Below, in pieces: positions 1 through 8,105 of a stretch of 32,287 nucleotides of DNA (position 1 is the stretch's first letter; each line of letters starts with the position of its first letter). The notes beneath the pieces are model-generated. The model had not been told where the DNA came from, did not search any database, and saw only the letters and a program-made list of their open reading frames with translations. Location of the stretch: the NCBI GenBank assembly GCA_015056305.1, contig SVGO01000018.1:1-32287 (forward strand), written 5' to 3'. The position numbers were made by a program, and so were the translations under genes. The DNA is from Clostridiales bacterium. GTDB lineage: Bacteria; Bacillota; Clostridia; Christensenellales; Aristaeellaceae.

Positions 1-1
1 G

Positions 2-352
2 GGCATCAAGCAGTCCTTTGTGCTGATGCTGCTCAAGGCGCTGATGAGCTGGCTGATCTATACGAACATGAACGCCATGTTCTATTCGCTGGGCGGCGGC
101 CTGTTCTCGCTGATCGTGATGATCCTCGTCAGCCGCATGAAGGGCGTGAGCATCATCGGCGTGAGTGCGCTGGGTGCGGTGTTCTTCAATGTCGGTCAGA
201 TTCTGGTTGCCGTGCTCATGCTCAATACCCCGCAGCTCATCTTCACCTATCTGCCGATCCTCATGGTCTCCGGCGTGGTCACCGGTGTGCTCACCGGCGT
301 CGTCGCCCAGATGGTCATGAAGCATCTCAAGGCGATGGGCACGCGCAGGTGA
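2..352 (+). CDS. Gx transporter / heptaprenyl diphosphate synthase component I family protein, C-terminal part
   Basis: This is the 3' end of a gene that begins before the window; the frame is open from base 2 and stops with TGA at 350-352. The visible 116 residues are strongly hydrophobic, with about three membrane segments. They resemble the C-terminal half of the Gx transporter / HepI-like family (Pfam Hpre_diP_synt_I): a GGGLFSLIVM-type segment, then SIIGVSALGAVFFNVGQ, then a glycine-rich GVVTGVLTG segment and a short basic tail. Members are small integral membrane proteins, often next to an FMN-binding protein. The older name, heptaprenyl diphosphate synthase component I, is poorly supported biochemically. 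A double-hairpin repeat and a terminator follow directly. Family assignment is fairly secure; function is not. Confidence 0.75.
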   Translation, partial: GIKQSFVLMLLKALMSWLIYTNMNAMFYSLGGGLFSLIVMILVSRMKGVSIIGVSALGAVFFNVGQILVAVLMLNTPQLIFTYLPILMVSGVVTGVLTGVVAQMVMKHLKAMGTRR

Positions 353-360
353 CGGGGAGG

Positions 361-431
361 GGACGTTAGGGCTGCCGCCCTAAGACCCGCTCGGGGACAT
401 TGTCCCCGAACCCCTATTACGCTTCGCGATT
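361..431 (-). repeat. Double-hairpin intergenic repeat, copy A
   Basis: First of five related elements in this window. Read on the minus strand it runs GCGAAGCG, then hairpin 1 (391-409, 8-bp stem around GGGGAC/GTCCCC), AGCGGG, then hairpin 2 (366-383, TTAGGGC/GCCCTAA), then ACGT. It starts within 10 bases of the preceding stop codon. Together with copy B (504-575), which is inverted relative to it, it flanks a terminator hairpin. The outer 21 bases, ACGTT through CCCTAA (363-383), are matched exactly in inverted orientation at the end of copy B. Confidence 0.75.
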
Positions 432-451
432 GTTTTAAGCATCTATATCAT

Positions 452-483
452 AAAACGCCTCCGGCATTGCCGGAGGCGTTTTT
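452..483 (+). terminator. Bidirectional intrinsic terminator
   Basis: A 14-bp stem (AAAACGCCTCCGGC with its complement) closes on a 3-base ATT loop and is flanked by A and T runs, so it can work on either strand. It lies between two convergent genes and midway between repeat copies A and B. Confidence 0.85.
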
Positions 484-503
484 CGGATATCATTCTTTCA
501 ACC

Positions 504-575
504 GCGCGAAGCGAAGAAGGGAGTTTGAGGGATGAAATCCCTCAAGCAGGTTTTAGGGCGGCAGCCCTAACGTTA
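504..575 (+). repeat. Double-hairpin intergenic repeat, copy B
   Basis: It runs GCGCGAAGCGAAGAAGGG, then hairpin 1 (525-545, 9-bp stem TTGAGGGAT/ATCCCTCAA with GAA loop), AGCAGG, then hairpin 2 (553-570, TTAGGGC/GCCCTAA), then AACGTTA. The closing AACGTTA contains the degV stop codon (TAA on the minus strand, 573-575), so the repeat overlaps the gene end. Confidence 0.75.
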
Positions 576-1418
576 CTCCGCCTCCACGAACACCAGACCG
601 AACACACCCGGGCCGACATGCGTGCCGATCGTTGAGCCGACGGCACAGGCGTCCGAGCCCTTGCAGGCGATTCCGGCCTGGTTCAGCTTTTTGACGAAGT
701 TCAGGCAGTTGTCCGGGTTGTAGGTGTACATCGGCAGGGGAGCGAAGCGCTCGTCGATTTTGTGCTGCTGGATGAGCTTGAGCACGCCGGCGCTGGCGCG
801 GTGCAGGCCCATGCCCTTGCCGGCCAGGGCCACCTTGCCCTCTTCGTTGAGGGTGATGAGCACCTTGAGCTGGACGAGGGAGCCGAGGCTGGCGGCAGCC
901 TGCGGGATGCGGCCGCCGCGGGCGAGGTAATCCAGGGTATCCAGACAGCCGTAGAGGCGGATACGCTTGGTGAAAGCGCGCAGCTCCCCGGCGATCTCGG
1001 CGGCAGAGAGCTTGTTTTCGTCGCGCAGCTGGCAGGCGCGCAGCACCAGCATCTTTTCTGCGGTTGCGGCTTGCAGGGAGTCCACGATGTGGATCTCGTC
1101 GTAATCAGCCATGCTCTTGGCGAGGTTTGCGCTTTGCACGGTGCCGGACAGGCCGGAGGAGAGAAGGATGCATACGACGCTGTCGCCGGCAGCCTTTGCC
1201 TCTTCGAAGGCGGTCAGGAACGCGTCGGGCGCCGGCTGAGAGGTCTTGGGGTTCTCGCCGGACATGATGCGCGTCCAGAAGATTTCGTGGGTCAGGGTTA
1301 CGCCGTCCTCGTAGGCATCGGTGCCGAAGGTAATCTGCAGCGGGATGGCGGTTAGGTTATGCTTGCGAAGTTCGCCGGCGGAAAAATCCGCGGCGGAATC
1401 GGTGATAATGCGGATCAT
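573..1418 (-). CDS. DegV family protein (fatty-acid binding)
   Basis: 281 residues, the usual length for DegV proteins, which bind a fatty acid and in several Firmicutes act as the FakB subunit handing exogenous fatty acids to the kinase FakA. Visible signatures are the N-terminal TDSAAD motif, TSQPAP near residue 60, SGLSGTVQSA, and a RGGRI segment in the C-terminal half. The ATG at 1418 has an AAAGGA ribosome site about 8 bases upstream. The gene lies 34 bases downstream of a marR-type gene on the same strand, so the two probably form an operon. No FakA-type kinase gene is visible here. The stop codon lies inside repeat copy B. Family assignment is secure; the ligand is inferred. Confidence 0.88.
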   Translation of the reverse strand: MIRIITDSAADFSAGELRKHNLTAIPLQITFGTDAYEDGVTLTHEIFWTRIMSGENPKTSQPAPDAFLTAFEEAKAAGDSVVCILLSSGLSGTVQSANLAKSMADYDEIHIVDSLQAATAEKMLVLRACQLRDENKLSAAEIAGELRAFTKRIRLYGCLDTLDYLARGGRIPQAAASLGSLVQLKVLITLNEEGKVALAGKGMGLHRASAGVLKLIQQHKIDERFAPLPMYTYNPDNCLNFVKKLNQAGIACKGSDACAVGSTIGTHVGPGVFGLVFVEAE

Positions 1419-1452
1419 CAGGTAGTCCTTTCCATAGAATCAAACAGATCGG

Positions 1453-1905
1453 TTATTTTTCGTTGGGAACGATGCCGTCGAGAATCTCGGTGATTTCGCC
1501 CAGCTCTTTGGCGATAGACAGCGCGCGCTCGGGCCCGATTTTGCTGACGAGCTGATCGAGAATCGCATTCACGCGCGAGTGTTCCTGCGCATAGGCCTCC
1601 ATGCCTTCTTTGGTCAGGCGGATGAAGATCATGCGCTTGTCCATCTCCGCGCGGGTGCGGGTGATATAGCCGCGGCTTTCCAGCGATGTCAGAATCTTGT
1701 TCATCTGGCTCTTAAGCAGGCGGGTACGGTGGATGAGATCAGTCGCAGTCATCGGATTTTCGTCCGTGCTGTGGCGCAGAAGAAGACCCATCACATGTGC
1801 TTCGTTGTATGTGAGTGAAGAAACAAGACGCGTATTCCACAGCGTGCTCGTCAGGTTCAGCCAGGAATCCAGGAGCTTGTCTCCGGCGTAGCTGATATTG
1901 GTCAT
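1453..1905 (-). CDS. MarR family transcriptional regulator, first gene of the degV operon
   Basis: 150 residues from the ATG at 1905, chosen because AGAGAGG lies 7 bases upstream; a TTG further out has no ribosome site. The winged-helix region is clear: LTYNEAHVMGLLLRH, then a recognition segment around RLLKSQMNKILTSLESRGYI, then the wing TRAEMDKRMIFIRLT. MarR proteins are dimeric repressors that bind palindromes and release on ligand binding. A palindrome just downstream of its own promoter suggests autorepression. Co-transcription with a fatty-acid-binding DegV protein hints at a lipid-related role, as in FabT/FarR regulators, but that is inference only. Confidence 0.88.
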   Translation of the reverse strand: MTNISYAGDKLLDSWLNLTSTLWNTRLVSSLTYNEAHVMGLLLRHSTDENPMTATDLIHRTRLLKSQMNKILTSLESRGYITRTRAEMDKRMIFIRLTKEGMEAYAQEHSRVNAILDQLVSKIGPERALSIAKELGEITEILDGIVPNEK

Positions 1906-1928
1906 CACAAGGCCTCTCTTTCGCAAAA

Positions 1929-1981
1929 GTTCAATAAATGAACGACGTTGTCATCATAAAACACATGCCGGAAATTGTCAA
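1929..1981 (-). promoter_or_regulatory. marR-degV promoter with palindromic operator
   Basis: On the minus strand, TTGACA (1976-1981) and TATGAT (1953-1958) are separated by 17 bases. Directly downstream of the expected start, at 1929-1943, is GTTCAATAAATGAAC, an inverted repeat with 6 of 7 pairs matching. Its position is typical of an autorepressor site, so MarR binding here is a reasonable inference. Confidence 0.7.
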
Positions 1982-2107
1982 GCCCAGTCATGATAAATCG
2001 TCATATGTTTCTGATATGTTTCGGCTTTCGCGGAGCAAGTATAACAAAAAAGGATCTGCAAAGCAAGCAGAACAATTGCTTTTGTGCTTTGGAATGTCTG
2101 TGAACTC

Positions 2108-2136
2108 TTGACAAAAGGACGCAAACGGTCAATAAT
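2108..2136 (+). promoter_or_regulatory. galactokinase gene promoter
   Basis: TTGACA (2108-2113), a 17-base spacer and AATAAT (2131-2136) form a near-consensus vegetative promoter about 60 bases before the galK start. Confidence 0.75.
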
Positions 2137-2195
2137 AAGAGTGACATATTTTGTATGATCCACAACCTGATACATATTTAATGGAGGGATATCCG

Positions 2196-3479
2196 ATGAA
2201 CAGTCAATGGACCGCTTATCAGAATTCTCAGGCGTTTGCCGCCCGCGTGGCGACGCTCTATGGCGCGGGCGAAAGCGTTCTTGAACACCAGAAGGCCCGC
2301 TACGGCAAGCTGGTGGAGCGCTTTGAGAAGCGTTTCGGTGAGAATCACGGTGAACTGTGCTTCTTCTCCGCGCCGGGCCGCACGGAAATCGGCGGCAACC
2401 ATACCGACCACAACAACGGCCGCTGTTTGGCGGGCGCTGTGAATCTGGACACCATCGCCTGTGTCGAGAAGACCGACGATAACACCATCGTCGTGGACAG
2501 CGAAGGCTTCCCGCCGATCACCGTTGATCTGTCTTCTCTGGAGATTCGCGAAAAGGACTTCGGCACCACGCTTGCGCTCATCCGCGGTACCGCCGGCGTC
2601 ATGAAGGATCTGGGCTATCAGGTTGGCGGCTTCAAGGCTACCATCTCCTCTTCCGTGCTTCGCGGAAGCGGCCTGTCCTCTTCTGCTGCGTTCGAGATCC
2701 TGATTGCGGCGATCCTCGACGGCCTGTATAACGGTTGGGTGGTCGATTTCAAGACCCGCGCCGTGATCGCGCAGAAGGTTGAGAACGTCTACTTCGGCAA
2801 GCCCTGCGGCCTGCTGGACCAGATGGCGGCTTCTGCCGGCGGCATGGTCGCGCTCGATTTCGAGACCGCCGACGCCAAAGTTGACGCTGTTGCGTGCGAC
2901 TTTGCTGCCAAGGGCTATGCGCTGTGCGTCGTCAATACCGGCGGCGATCACGGCGACCTGACCGACGACTATGCGGCGATCCCGGCGGAGATGAAGTCCG
3001 TTGCGGCGCAGTTCGGCAAGAAGGTGCTGCGTGAGGTCGACCCGGCCGAATTCGAGAAGAACGTCGCCAAGGTCCGCGCTGCTGTGGGCGATCGCCCGGT
3101 GCTGCGCGCGATGCATTTCTTCGACGACAACGCCCGCGTGGTGGATCAGGTTGCTGCGGTTCGCGAAGGCAATCTGGAGAAGTTCTTTGCTGACGTGACG
3201 GCCTCTGGCGACAGCAGCTGGAAGCTCCTGCAGAACGTCTACGCCCGTGCGAATCAGGAACAGATGGCGATGGGCATCGAGCTTAGCCGCCGTTTCCTGA
3301 AGGGCGAGGGCGCTCAGCGCGTGCATGGCGGCGGCTTTGCCGGCACCATTCAGGCGTATGTGCCGATGGCGCGCCTGGATGCGTACGTCGCGCTGATGGA
3401 AGACGTCTTCGGCAAGGGCAGCTGCACCCCGCTGATGATCCGCCCGGAGGGCGCGGTCATGATGCCGATGCAGGCGTAA
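2196..3479 (+). CDS. galK: Galactokinase
   Basis: 427 residues from the ATG at 2196, which has GGAGGG 7 bases upstream; upstream in-frame ATGs lack a site. GHMP-kinase motifs are in order: the galactokinase signature PGRTEIGGNHTDHNNG near residues 60-75, the ATP-binding loop VLRGSGLSSSAA near residue 155, CGLLDQMA near residue 200, and a C-terminal VHGGGFAGTIQAY motif. The enzyme phosphorylates galactose at C1, the first step of the Leloir pathway. The signature is slightly altered (TEIGGNHTDH instead of VNLIGEHTDY), as in a subgroup seen in clostridia; a closely related sugar kinase cannot be excluded. It is a single-gene unit with a strong promoter and terminator; no galT or galE is nearby. 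Confidence 0.85.
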   Translation: MNSQWTAYQNSQAFAARVATLYGAGESVLEHQKARYGKLVERFEKRFGENHGELCFFSAPGRTEIGGNHTDHNNGRCLAGAVNLDTIACVEKTDDNTIVVDSEGFPPITVDLSSLEIREKDFGTTLALIRGTAGVMKDLGYQVGGFKATISSSVLRGSGLSSSAAFEILIAAILDGLYNGWVVDFKTRAVIAQKVENVYFGKPCGLLDQMAASAGGMVALDFETADAKVDAVACDFAAKGYALCVVNTGGDHGDLTDDYAAIPAEMKSVAAQFGKKVLREVDPAEFEKNVAKVRAAVGDRPVLRAMHFFDDNARVVDQVAAVREGNLEKFFADVTASGDSSWKLLQNVYARANQEQMAMGIELSRRFLKGEGAQRVHGGGFAGTIQAYVPMARLDAYVALMEDVFGKGSCTPLMIRPEGAVMMPMQA

Positions 3480-3493
3480 TCGCATATTGTTTG

Positions 3494-3526
3494 GCGAAGC
3501 CATCCTCATGGATGGCTTCGCTTTTT
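3494..3526 (+). terminator. Terminator after galactokinase gene
   Basis: An 11-bp perfect stem (GCGAAGCCATC with its complement), a 6-base loop and five Ts, starting 15 bases after the stop codon. Confidence 0.9.
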
Positions 3527-3573
3527 GCGCTGTCGGCGCATGTATTATGGCCGGAAAAGCACATGCGCAAACC

Positions 3574-3603
3574 TTGAAATCGATCCCGCGGGTATGATAT
3601 AAT
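3574..3603 (+). promoter_or_regulatory. Promoter of the nucleotide-sugar dehydratase gene
   Basis: TTGAAA (3574-3579), an 18-base spacer and a perfect TATAAT (3598-3603) preceded by an extended TG motif (3595-3596). The predicted leader is about 70 bases. Confidence 0.7.
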
Positions 3604-3678
3604 ACATAATTGATTATGTTTATTCCTGCCGCTTTGTATGGGATGGCCTGCGGCGGATGATACATCGGGGGACAAACG

Positions 3679-5556
3679 ATGAAATGGCTTAGAGATCACA
3701 TGTGGATGCGCAAGATCAGCATGTTTTTGCTCGATCTGATGCTCATCACGCTTTCTGTCTATCTGAGCATGGAGCTCAGGTTTGAAATGTATATTCCGTC
3801 TCACCATGCGCAGACGATGATGGACGCTCTGCCGGTGGTCTGGATCGCCTATATGGGCTGCTATGCCATGGGCGGCGTGTATCAGATCATGTGGCGCTAT
3901 GCGGGCGTGCGCGATACGGCGCGCCTGTGCCTGCTCAGCAGCGTGGCCTGCGGCATAACGCTCGCGGCGAATCAGTTCCTGAACCTGGGGCTGTTCCGCG
4001 GCGTGCTGATTCTCATTGCACTGATCGGCACCATCGCCATCGGCGGTATCCGCATGCTCTGGCGCGTGTGCTCCAAGGACCGCATTCCCGGCGGGCTGGG
4101 CGATGCGATGCCGGTGATGATCGTAGGCGCGGGCGAAGCCGGCGCGTATGCGGTCAATATCTGCAACAAGAATCCCAAGCAGATGGGCAGGCCTGTGCTG
4201 CTGGTGGATGATGCGCCGGGCAAGCTGGGTCTGCGCATTCAGAATGTGCCCGTTCGCGGCACGACGGCGGATATTCCCAGGCTTGTTACGCGCTACGGCA
4301 TCCGCGAGATCATCGTGGCGATTCCGTCGCTGGGCAACGGCGCGCGCATGCAGAAGATTCTGGAGCTGTGCAATCAGACCCGCTGCCATACGCGCATCCT
4401 GTCCGAGCCGGCCGATACCACCGGCACCGAGGGCACGCCGTTCATCCGCGAGCTGAATATCTCCGACTTCCTTTCGCGCGACGAGATCGAGCTGGATACG
4501 GCTTCGATCGCAGGCTATCTGACCGACAAGACGGTTATGGTGACCGGCGGCGGCGGTTCCATCGGCTCGGAGATCTGCCGCCAGATCATGCGCTTCAAGC
4601 CGAAGCTGCTGATCATCTTTGAAATCTACGAAAACTGCGCCTACGAGCTGGAATATGAGCTCAGACAGAAGTACGGCGCGAACTGCCCGGTCGTCACACT
4701 GATCGGCTCTATCCGCGATAAGCGCCGTCTGGACGAGGTGTTCGATCAGTATCATCCGCAGGTTGTTTTCCATGCGGCGGCGCATAAGCATGTGCCGCTG
4801 ATGGAGCGCAGCCCGGCGGAGGCGATCAAGAATAACGTCTTCGGCACGCGCAATCTGCTGGAATCCGCCAGCAGCCACGGCGTGGAGCGCCTCGTGCAGC
4901 TCTCTACTGACAAGGCGGTCAATCCGACGAACGTCATGGGTGCGACCAAGCGCATCACCGAGATGCTCATCCAGCGCTACGGCGAGAAGACGGACATGAA
5001 GTGCATGGCTGTGCGCTTTGGCAATGTGCTGGGCAGCCACGGCAGCGTTATCCCGCTGATGGAGGCGCAGATCCGCAAGGGCGGTCCGGTCACGGTGACG
5101 CATCCGGATATCACCCGCTACTTCATGACCATCCCCGAGGCGGCCCAGCTGGTGCTGCAGGCGGGCGGCATTGCCAAGTCCGGTTCGATCTTCGTGCTGG
5201 ATATGGGCGAGCCGGTGCGCATCATGGATCTGGCCGAAAAGCTGATCCGTGCCTATGGCTACGAGCCGAACGTCGATATGCCCATCAAGATCATTGGCCT
5301 GCGCCCGGGCGAGAAGCTCTACGAGGAGCTGCTCATGGATTCTGAGCGCGACAAGATGACCCGAACCGCGCACAGGAAGATCTTCGTGGCAAACGTGGAC
5401 CGCGTGGACGATGCGCAGTTTGAGCACATGATGACCACGCTGGAGGAGGTTGTAGGCGTCAATGACGAGCGCGCCGTGGAGGCGGTTGCCAGCGTCGTGC
5501 CGACGTATCATCCCTGGAAGGACAAGAAGCCGGGCGGCGAGAAGGCGGCCGGCTGA
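3679..5556 (+). CDS. Membrane nucleotide-sugar 4,6-dehydratase/epimerase, CapD/FlaA1 (WbpM) family
   Basis: 625 residues. Residues about 10-130 carry four membrane segments. A first Rossmann-like domain follows (VMIVGAGEAG, about 146-155), then the catalytic short-chain dehydrogenase domain with the NAD-binding loop VTGGGGSIGSE at 288-298, and STDKAVNPTNVMGATK around 409-424. Long WbpM-type enzymes dehydrate UDP-N-acetylglucosamine to 4-keto-6-deoxy sugars at the cytoplasmic face for capsule, glycoprotein or teichoic-type glycans. In this family the usual catalytic Tyr of YxxxK is replaced, and NVMGATK here fits that. A GGGGGA site lies 6 bases before the ATG. It stands alone with its own promoter and terminator, so the pathway product cannot be deduced. 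Confidence 0.88.
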   Translation: MKWLRDHMWMRKISMFLLDLMLITLSVYLSMELRFEMYIPSHHAQTMMDALPVVWIAYMGCYAMGGVYQIMWRYAGVRDTARLCLLSSVACGITLAANQFLNLGLFRGVLILIALIGTIAIGGIRMLWRVCSKDRIPGGLGDAMPVMIVGAGEAGAYAVNICNKNPKQMGRPVLLVDDAPGKLGLRIQNVPVRGTTADIPRLVTRYGIREIIVAIPSLGNGARMQKILELCNQTRCHTRILSEPADTTGTEGTPFIRELNISDFLSRDEIELDTASIAGYLTDKTVMVTGGGGSIGSEICRQIMRFKPKLLIIFEIYENCAYELEYELRQKYGANCPVVTLIGSIRDKRRLDEVFDQYHPQVVFHAAAHKHVPLMERSPAEAIKNNVFGTRNLLESASSHGVERLVQLSTDKAVNPTNVMGATKRITEMLIQRYGEKTDMKCMAVRFGNVLGSHGSVIPLMEAQIRKGGPVTVTHPDITRYFMTIPEAAQLVLQAGGIAKSGSIFVLDMGEPVRIMDLAEKLIRAYGYEPNVDMPIKIIGLRPGEKLYEELLMDSERDKMTRTAHRKIFVANVDRVDDAQFEHMMTTLEEVVGVNDERAVEAVASVVPTYHPWKDKKPGGEKAAG

Positions 5557-5567
5557 GCAAAAGGATT

Positions 5568-5601
5568 AAAAAACGACGCAGATCAATCTGCGCCGTTTTT
5601 T
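5568..5601. terminator. Bidirectional terminator between convergent genes
   Basis: A 15-bp stem with one mismatch (AAAAAACGACGCAGA against TCTGCGCCGTTTTTT), 4-base TCAA loop and T runs on both sides. The mismatch is A/C on the plus strand but a G-U wobble on the minus strand. It serves the dehydratase gene and the MarR gene that ends at 5683. Confidence 0.85.
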
Positions 5602-5682
5602 TGTGGGAAGAAAGTATGGGAATCATTCGTTTATATTCTAAGGAACAGAAAAACCGCAGAGCCTGAGCTCTGCGGCAGGGAA

Positions 5683-6141
5683 TCACAGGGAAGAGAGAAT
5701 ACGCACGACGTTGGAGAGCGACTCGTTGAGCTCGCGGAACTCAGAAACAGACAGACCGTCCGCCTGCAGCTGAATCTGGTGGGAAATGGTCGCGCGGATG
5801 GCGGCGAGCTTTTCTTTGCCGGCCTCAAGCAGAACGATGTTCACCACGCGGCGATCGTTTTCGTCATGCTGACGATCGACGTAGCCGGATTCATACAGGC
5901 GGTCTACCAGCGGCGTGATATTCGGCTTGGCGATGCCCAGACGGCGGGAAATCTCGCTGACGGACATGGTGCCCACGTCGTTGAGCATGGCCAGAACCTG
6001 CACATGAGAAAGCGGCGTGCCGTGCTCGCGCTGCACCAGATCCATGTGCAGCAGACGCTTCTTGATCAGGGGAAGAATGTGGAACATATTCTGTGCGACG
6101 TTGTCAATCATCGCAGGATCAATCGTACGTTTCTTTGTCAT
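5683..6141 (-). CDS. MarR family transcriptional regulator
   Basis: 152 residues from the ATG at 6141, with AGGAG 9 bases upstream; a TTG three codons earlier abuts that site and is rejected. The winged helix reads LSHVQVLAMLNDVGTMSVSE, then the recognition helix ISRRLGIAKPNITPLVDRLYESGYV, then the wing RQHDENDRRVVNIVL. It is not closely similar to the MarR at 1453-1905. It is divergent from the ZorAB-like operon across 389 bases, so it might regulate that operon, but each side has its own promoter and there is no direct evidence. The C-terminal helices should form the dimer interface as in other MarR proteins. Confidence 0.87.
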   Translation of the reverse strand: MTKKRTIDPAMIDNVAQNMFHILPLIKKRLLHMDLVQREHGTPLSHVQVLAMLNDVGTMSVSEISRRLGIAKPNITPLVDRLYESGYVDRQHDENDRRVVNIVLLEAGKEKLAAIRATISHQIQLQADGLSVSEFRELNESLSNVVRILSSL

Positions 6142-6187
6142 ATGCGGCAACTCCTGGAAGTTTGAATTTTACGGGAAAACGCCATGC

Positions 6188-6238
6188 GATCCCGGATCAA
6201 AACGAACATATTTTACAGGTTTTATTATGAAAGAGCAA
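6188..6238 (-). promoter_or_regulatory. Candidate promoter and operator of the second marR gene
   Basis: On the minus strand, TTGCTC (6233-6238), a 17-base spacer and TAAAAT (6210-6215). The palindrome GATCC-C-GGATC (6188-6198) lies just downstream of the expected start, where an autorepressor could bind. The boxes are only moderately good. Confidence 0.4.
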
Positions 6239-6454
6239 GAGGAAATCCTGATGTTTTCACAATTATTCTGTATTTCGTGAAATGGTCATAAAAAAGCGCG
6301 CGGCTTTAGGGGGATTCGCTTATGAAAATATGGTCATTTTCTGTTGAGATATAGGAAAATAGCTCAATTCGGAAACGTTTTCAGTGCGGCAGGAAAGTGC
6401 ATGCATCGCAGAATCATCCCCGCTAGCAGCGCCTATGAGAAGATCTGCCTTCGC

Positions 6455-6483
6455 TTTACAGATCGGGGTAAATCGGTTACAAT
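6455..6483 (+). promoter_or_regulatory. Promoter of the ZorAB-like motor operon
   Basis: TTTACA (6455-6460), a 17-base spacer and TACAAT (6478-6483), about 47 bases before the first start codon. It looks like a housekeeping sigma-A promoter rather than a sporulation one. Confidence 0.65.
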
Positions 6484-6530
6484 ATCATCATGGATGAATG
6501 AGATAAAGCCCTGAAAGGGAGGAATATGTT

Positions 6531-8102
6531 GTGGACATTTTGATGCTCATCAAAGGGATTTTTTCCCTGGATACGCTCATCTATCTGGCCATCTTGCTGG
6601 TGCTGCTTTTTTCCATGGCGCGCTGTCTGCTGCCGCTTGCTTCCCTCGCGGGAAAGCTGCGGCGCGCTGCGCGCGTGATCATCACGGAAAACAAGCAAAA
6701 CAGAGAAAAGAAATCCTGGAACGATATCCATTTCCTCGGCGATAAGCTGGAGGGAATCTGGGCGGATTTTCTGCAGAATGCGGAGATGCGCGATGCGCAT
6801 GGCGAAAGCTGCGATGTGGCGCAGTATATCAATGAGGATACGGTGATCTATGCTTCGGGCGGTACGCGCCTGGCGGAGATCACGCCGGGCATCCTCACCT
6901 CTCTGGGTATTCTGGGCACATTTCTTGGCCTTGTCATGGGTCTGTCCGGCCTGAATCTCAATGCGGCGGATACCTCCGCGCTGCTGACCGCGATGGAAAA
7001 GCTCATCGGCGGCATGAGCACGGCGTTTCTGACGTCGATCGCGGGCGTTATCGCCTCGATCATTTTCAATCTGCTCAATACGCACTATACCAACAAGTGC
7101 GAGAAGGCGATCGACCGTTTCTGCGAGGTCTTCAGCCTCTATGCGCTGCCCAAGCCCGTCTCCCAGGAGACGGCCATGCTGACGCTGCAGCAGGAACAGA
7201 CGGCCTATATCCGCCAGGCGGTAGAGGACGTCAGCCAGAAGATGGCCGTGCAGATGGAGCAGAGTATTCTGCGCGCGATGCTGCCTGTGCAGCGCTCGAT
7301 GGATAATTTCATCCTTGCCGCCACGCAGGCGCAGGTCGAGGGCGTCGACCGCATCGCGCAGGTCTTTGTGCAGCGCATGAACGCAGTGCTGGCGGGCGAA
7401 TTTGACCGCCTGAGGCAGGTGCTGCGTGAGACGGGCGCCGAGCAGCAGAAGGCGCAGCAGGAGATGCGCGCCGCTGCCGAGGCTGTTGCGCAGATGACGC
7501 AGGACGTGGTGAATATGCATCAGCTCTCACAGGGCGTGCTGGAGCATTTCCGCGACTATGTGGCGGACATGGACGCCTCGCGCGCGCATGTGGAGGAGAC
7601 GAACCAGAAGACGCTGGAGCTGCTTGCCGCGATGAACAAGACCAGCGGCCAGCAGGCGATGTATCTGGCCAAGCTACAGGATTATCAGGCGGCGCTGACA
7701 GCGAATCAGCAGCAGTATGCCGCGTGGACGGATCGCTTCCTTTCCAGCGCACAGGAGCAGACGCGCATCACCGCCAGGGAGATGGACCGCATCGTTGAGC
7801 AGATGCATGAGGGCGCGCAGGCGCTGACAGGCAGCTACGATGCGTTTACCCAAAAGACGCAGGAGAATCTGGCGAAGACCACGGCGCTCTTTGACGAGAG
7901 CATCACTGCTTCGATCCGACAGATGAACGAGACGCTGGACACTATGCGCGAGACGACGCGTGTGATGCCGCAGCTGCTCAGCCAGAGCCGCGAGCGCTAC
8001 GCAGAGCAGGTGGATCAGTTTGTGAGCGCGCTGGTGAAGCTGCAGAAATCCATGGAGAAGCTGAGCGCCGTGACCGACGCGGCCAATCAGGGGAAGGAGT
8101 AA
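6531..8102 (+). CDS. MotA/TolQ/ExbB-type proton-channel protein, ZorA-like, with long cytoplasmic tail
   Basis: 523 residues from the GTG at 6531, which has GGGAGG 8 bases upstream; the nearer ATG at 6526 is out of frame. Topology resembles ExbB/TolQ/ZorA: TM1 at about 12-36, then a soluble stretch, then the MotA_ExbB core with TM2 at about 118-138 (ITPGILTSLGILGTFLGLVMGL) and TM3 at about 160-182 (GGMSTAFLTSIAGVIASIIF). Residues from about 190 to the end form a long, almost purely helical tail rich in Gln, Ala and Glu, as in the tail of ZorA of Zorya anti-phage systems and unlike flagellar MotA. It should assemble as a pentameric ring around the dimer of the next gene and conduct ions. Its stop is 3 bases before that gene. 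Motor role is inferred from family; the biological purpose is unknown. Confidence 0.8.
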   Translation: MDILMLIKGIFSLDTLIYLAILLVLLFSMARCLLPLASLAGKLRRAARVIITENKQNREKKSWNDIHFLGDKLEGIWADFLQNAEMRDAHGESCDVAQYINEDTVIYASGGTRLAEITPGILTSLGILGTFLGLVMGLSGLNLNAADTSALLTAMEKLIGGMSTAFLTSIAGVIASIIFNLLNTHYTNKCEKAIDRFCEVFSLYALPKPVSQETAMLTLQQEQTAYIRQAVEDVSQKMAVQMEQSILRAMLPVQRSMDNFILAATQAQVEGVDRIAQVFVQRMNAVLAGEFDRLRQVLRETGAEQQKAQQEMRAAAEAVAQMTQDVVNMHQLSQGVLEHFRDYVADMDASRAHVEETNQKTLELLAAMNKTSGQQAMYLAKLQDYQAALTANQQQYAAWTDRFLSSAQEQTRITAREMDRIVEQMHEGAQALTGSYDAFTQKTQENLAKTTALFDESITASIRQMNETLDTMRETTRVMPQLLSQSRERYAEQVDQFVSALVKLQKSMEKLSAVTDAANQGKE

Positions 8103-8105
8103 CCC

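Larger units (their letters stand above)
6142..6530. other. 389-base intergenic region between divergent marR and motor operon
   Basis: This A+T-richer gap holds the two divergent promoters listed separately and, within the marR leader, the perfect 11-base palindrome GATCCCGGATC (6188-6198). An 8-base direct repeat, ATGGTCAT, occurs at 6282-6289 and 6330-6337 with no clear role. No convincing small gene or RNA was seen in the middle. Confidence 0.5.

Noticed and set aside
2178-3665. Minus-strand open frame opposite galactokinase
   Set aside because: It is a shadow of galK with no motifs and crosses the galK terminator and the next promoter.
3457-5511. Long minus-strand open frame opposite the nucleotide-sugar dehydratase
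   Set aside because: Composition is Arg/His/Ala-rich without domains, and the plus-strand gene in the same place has all expected motifs.
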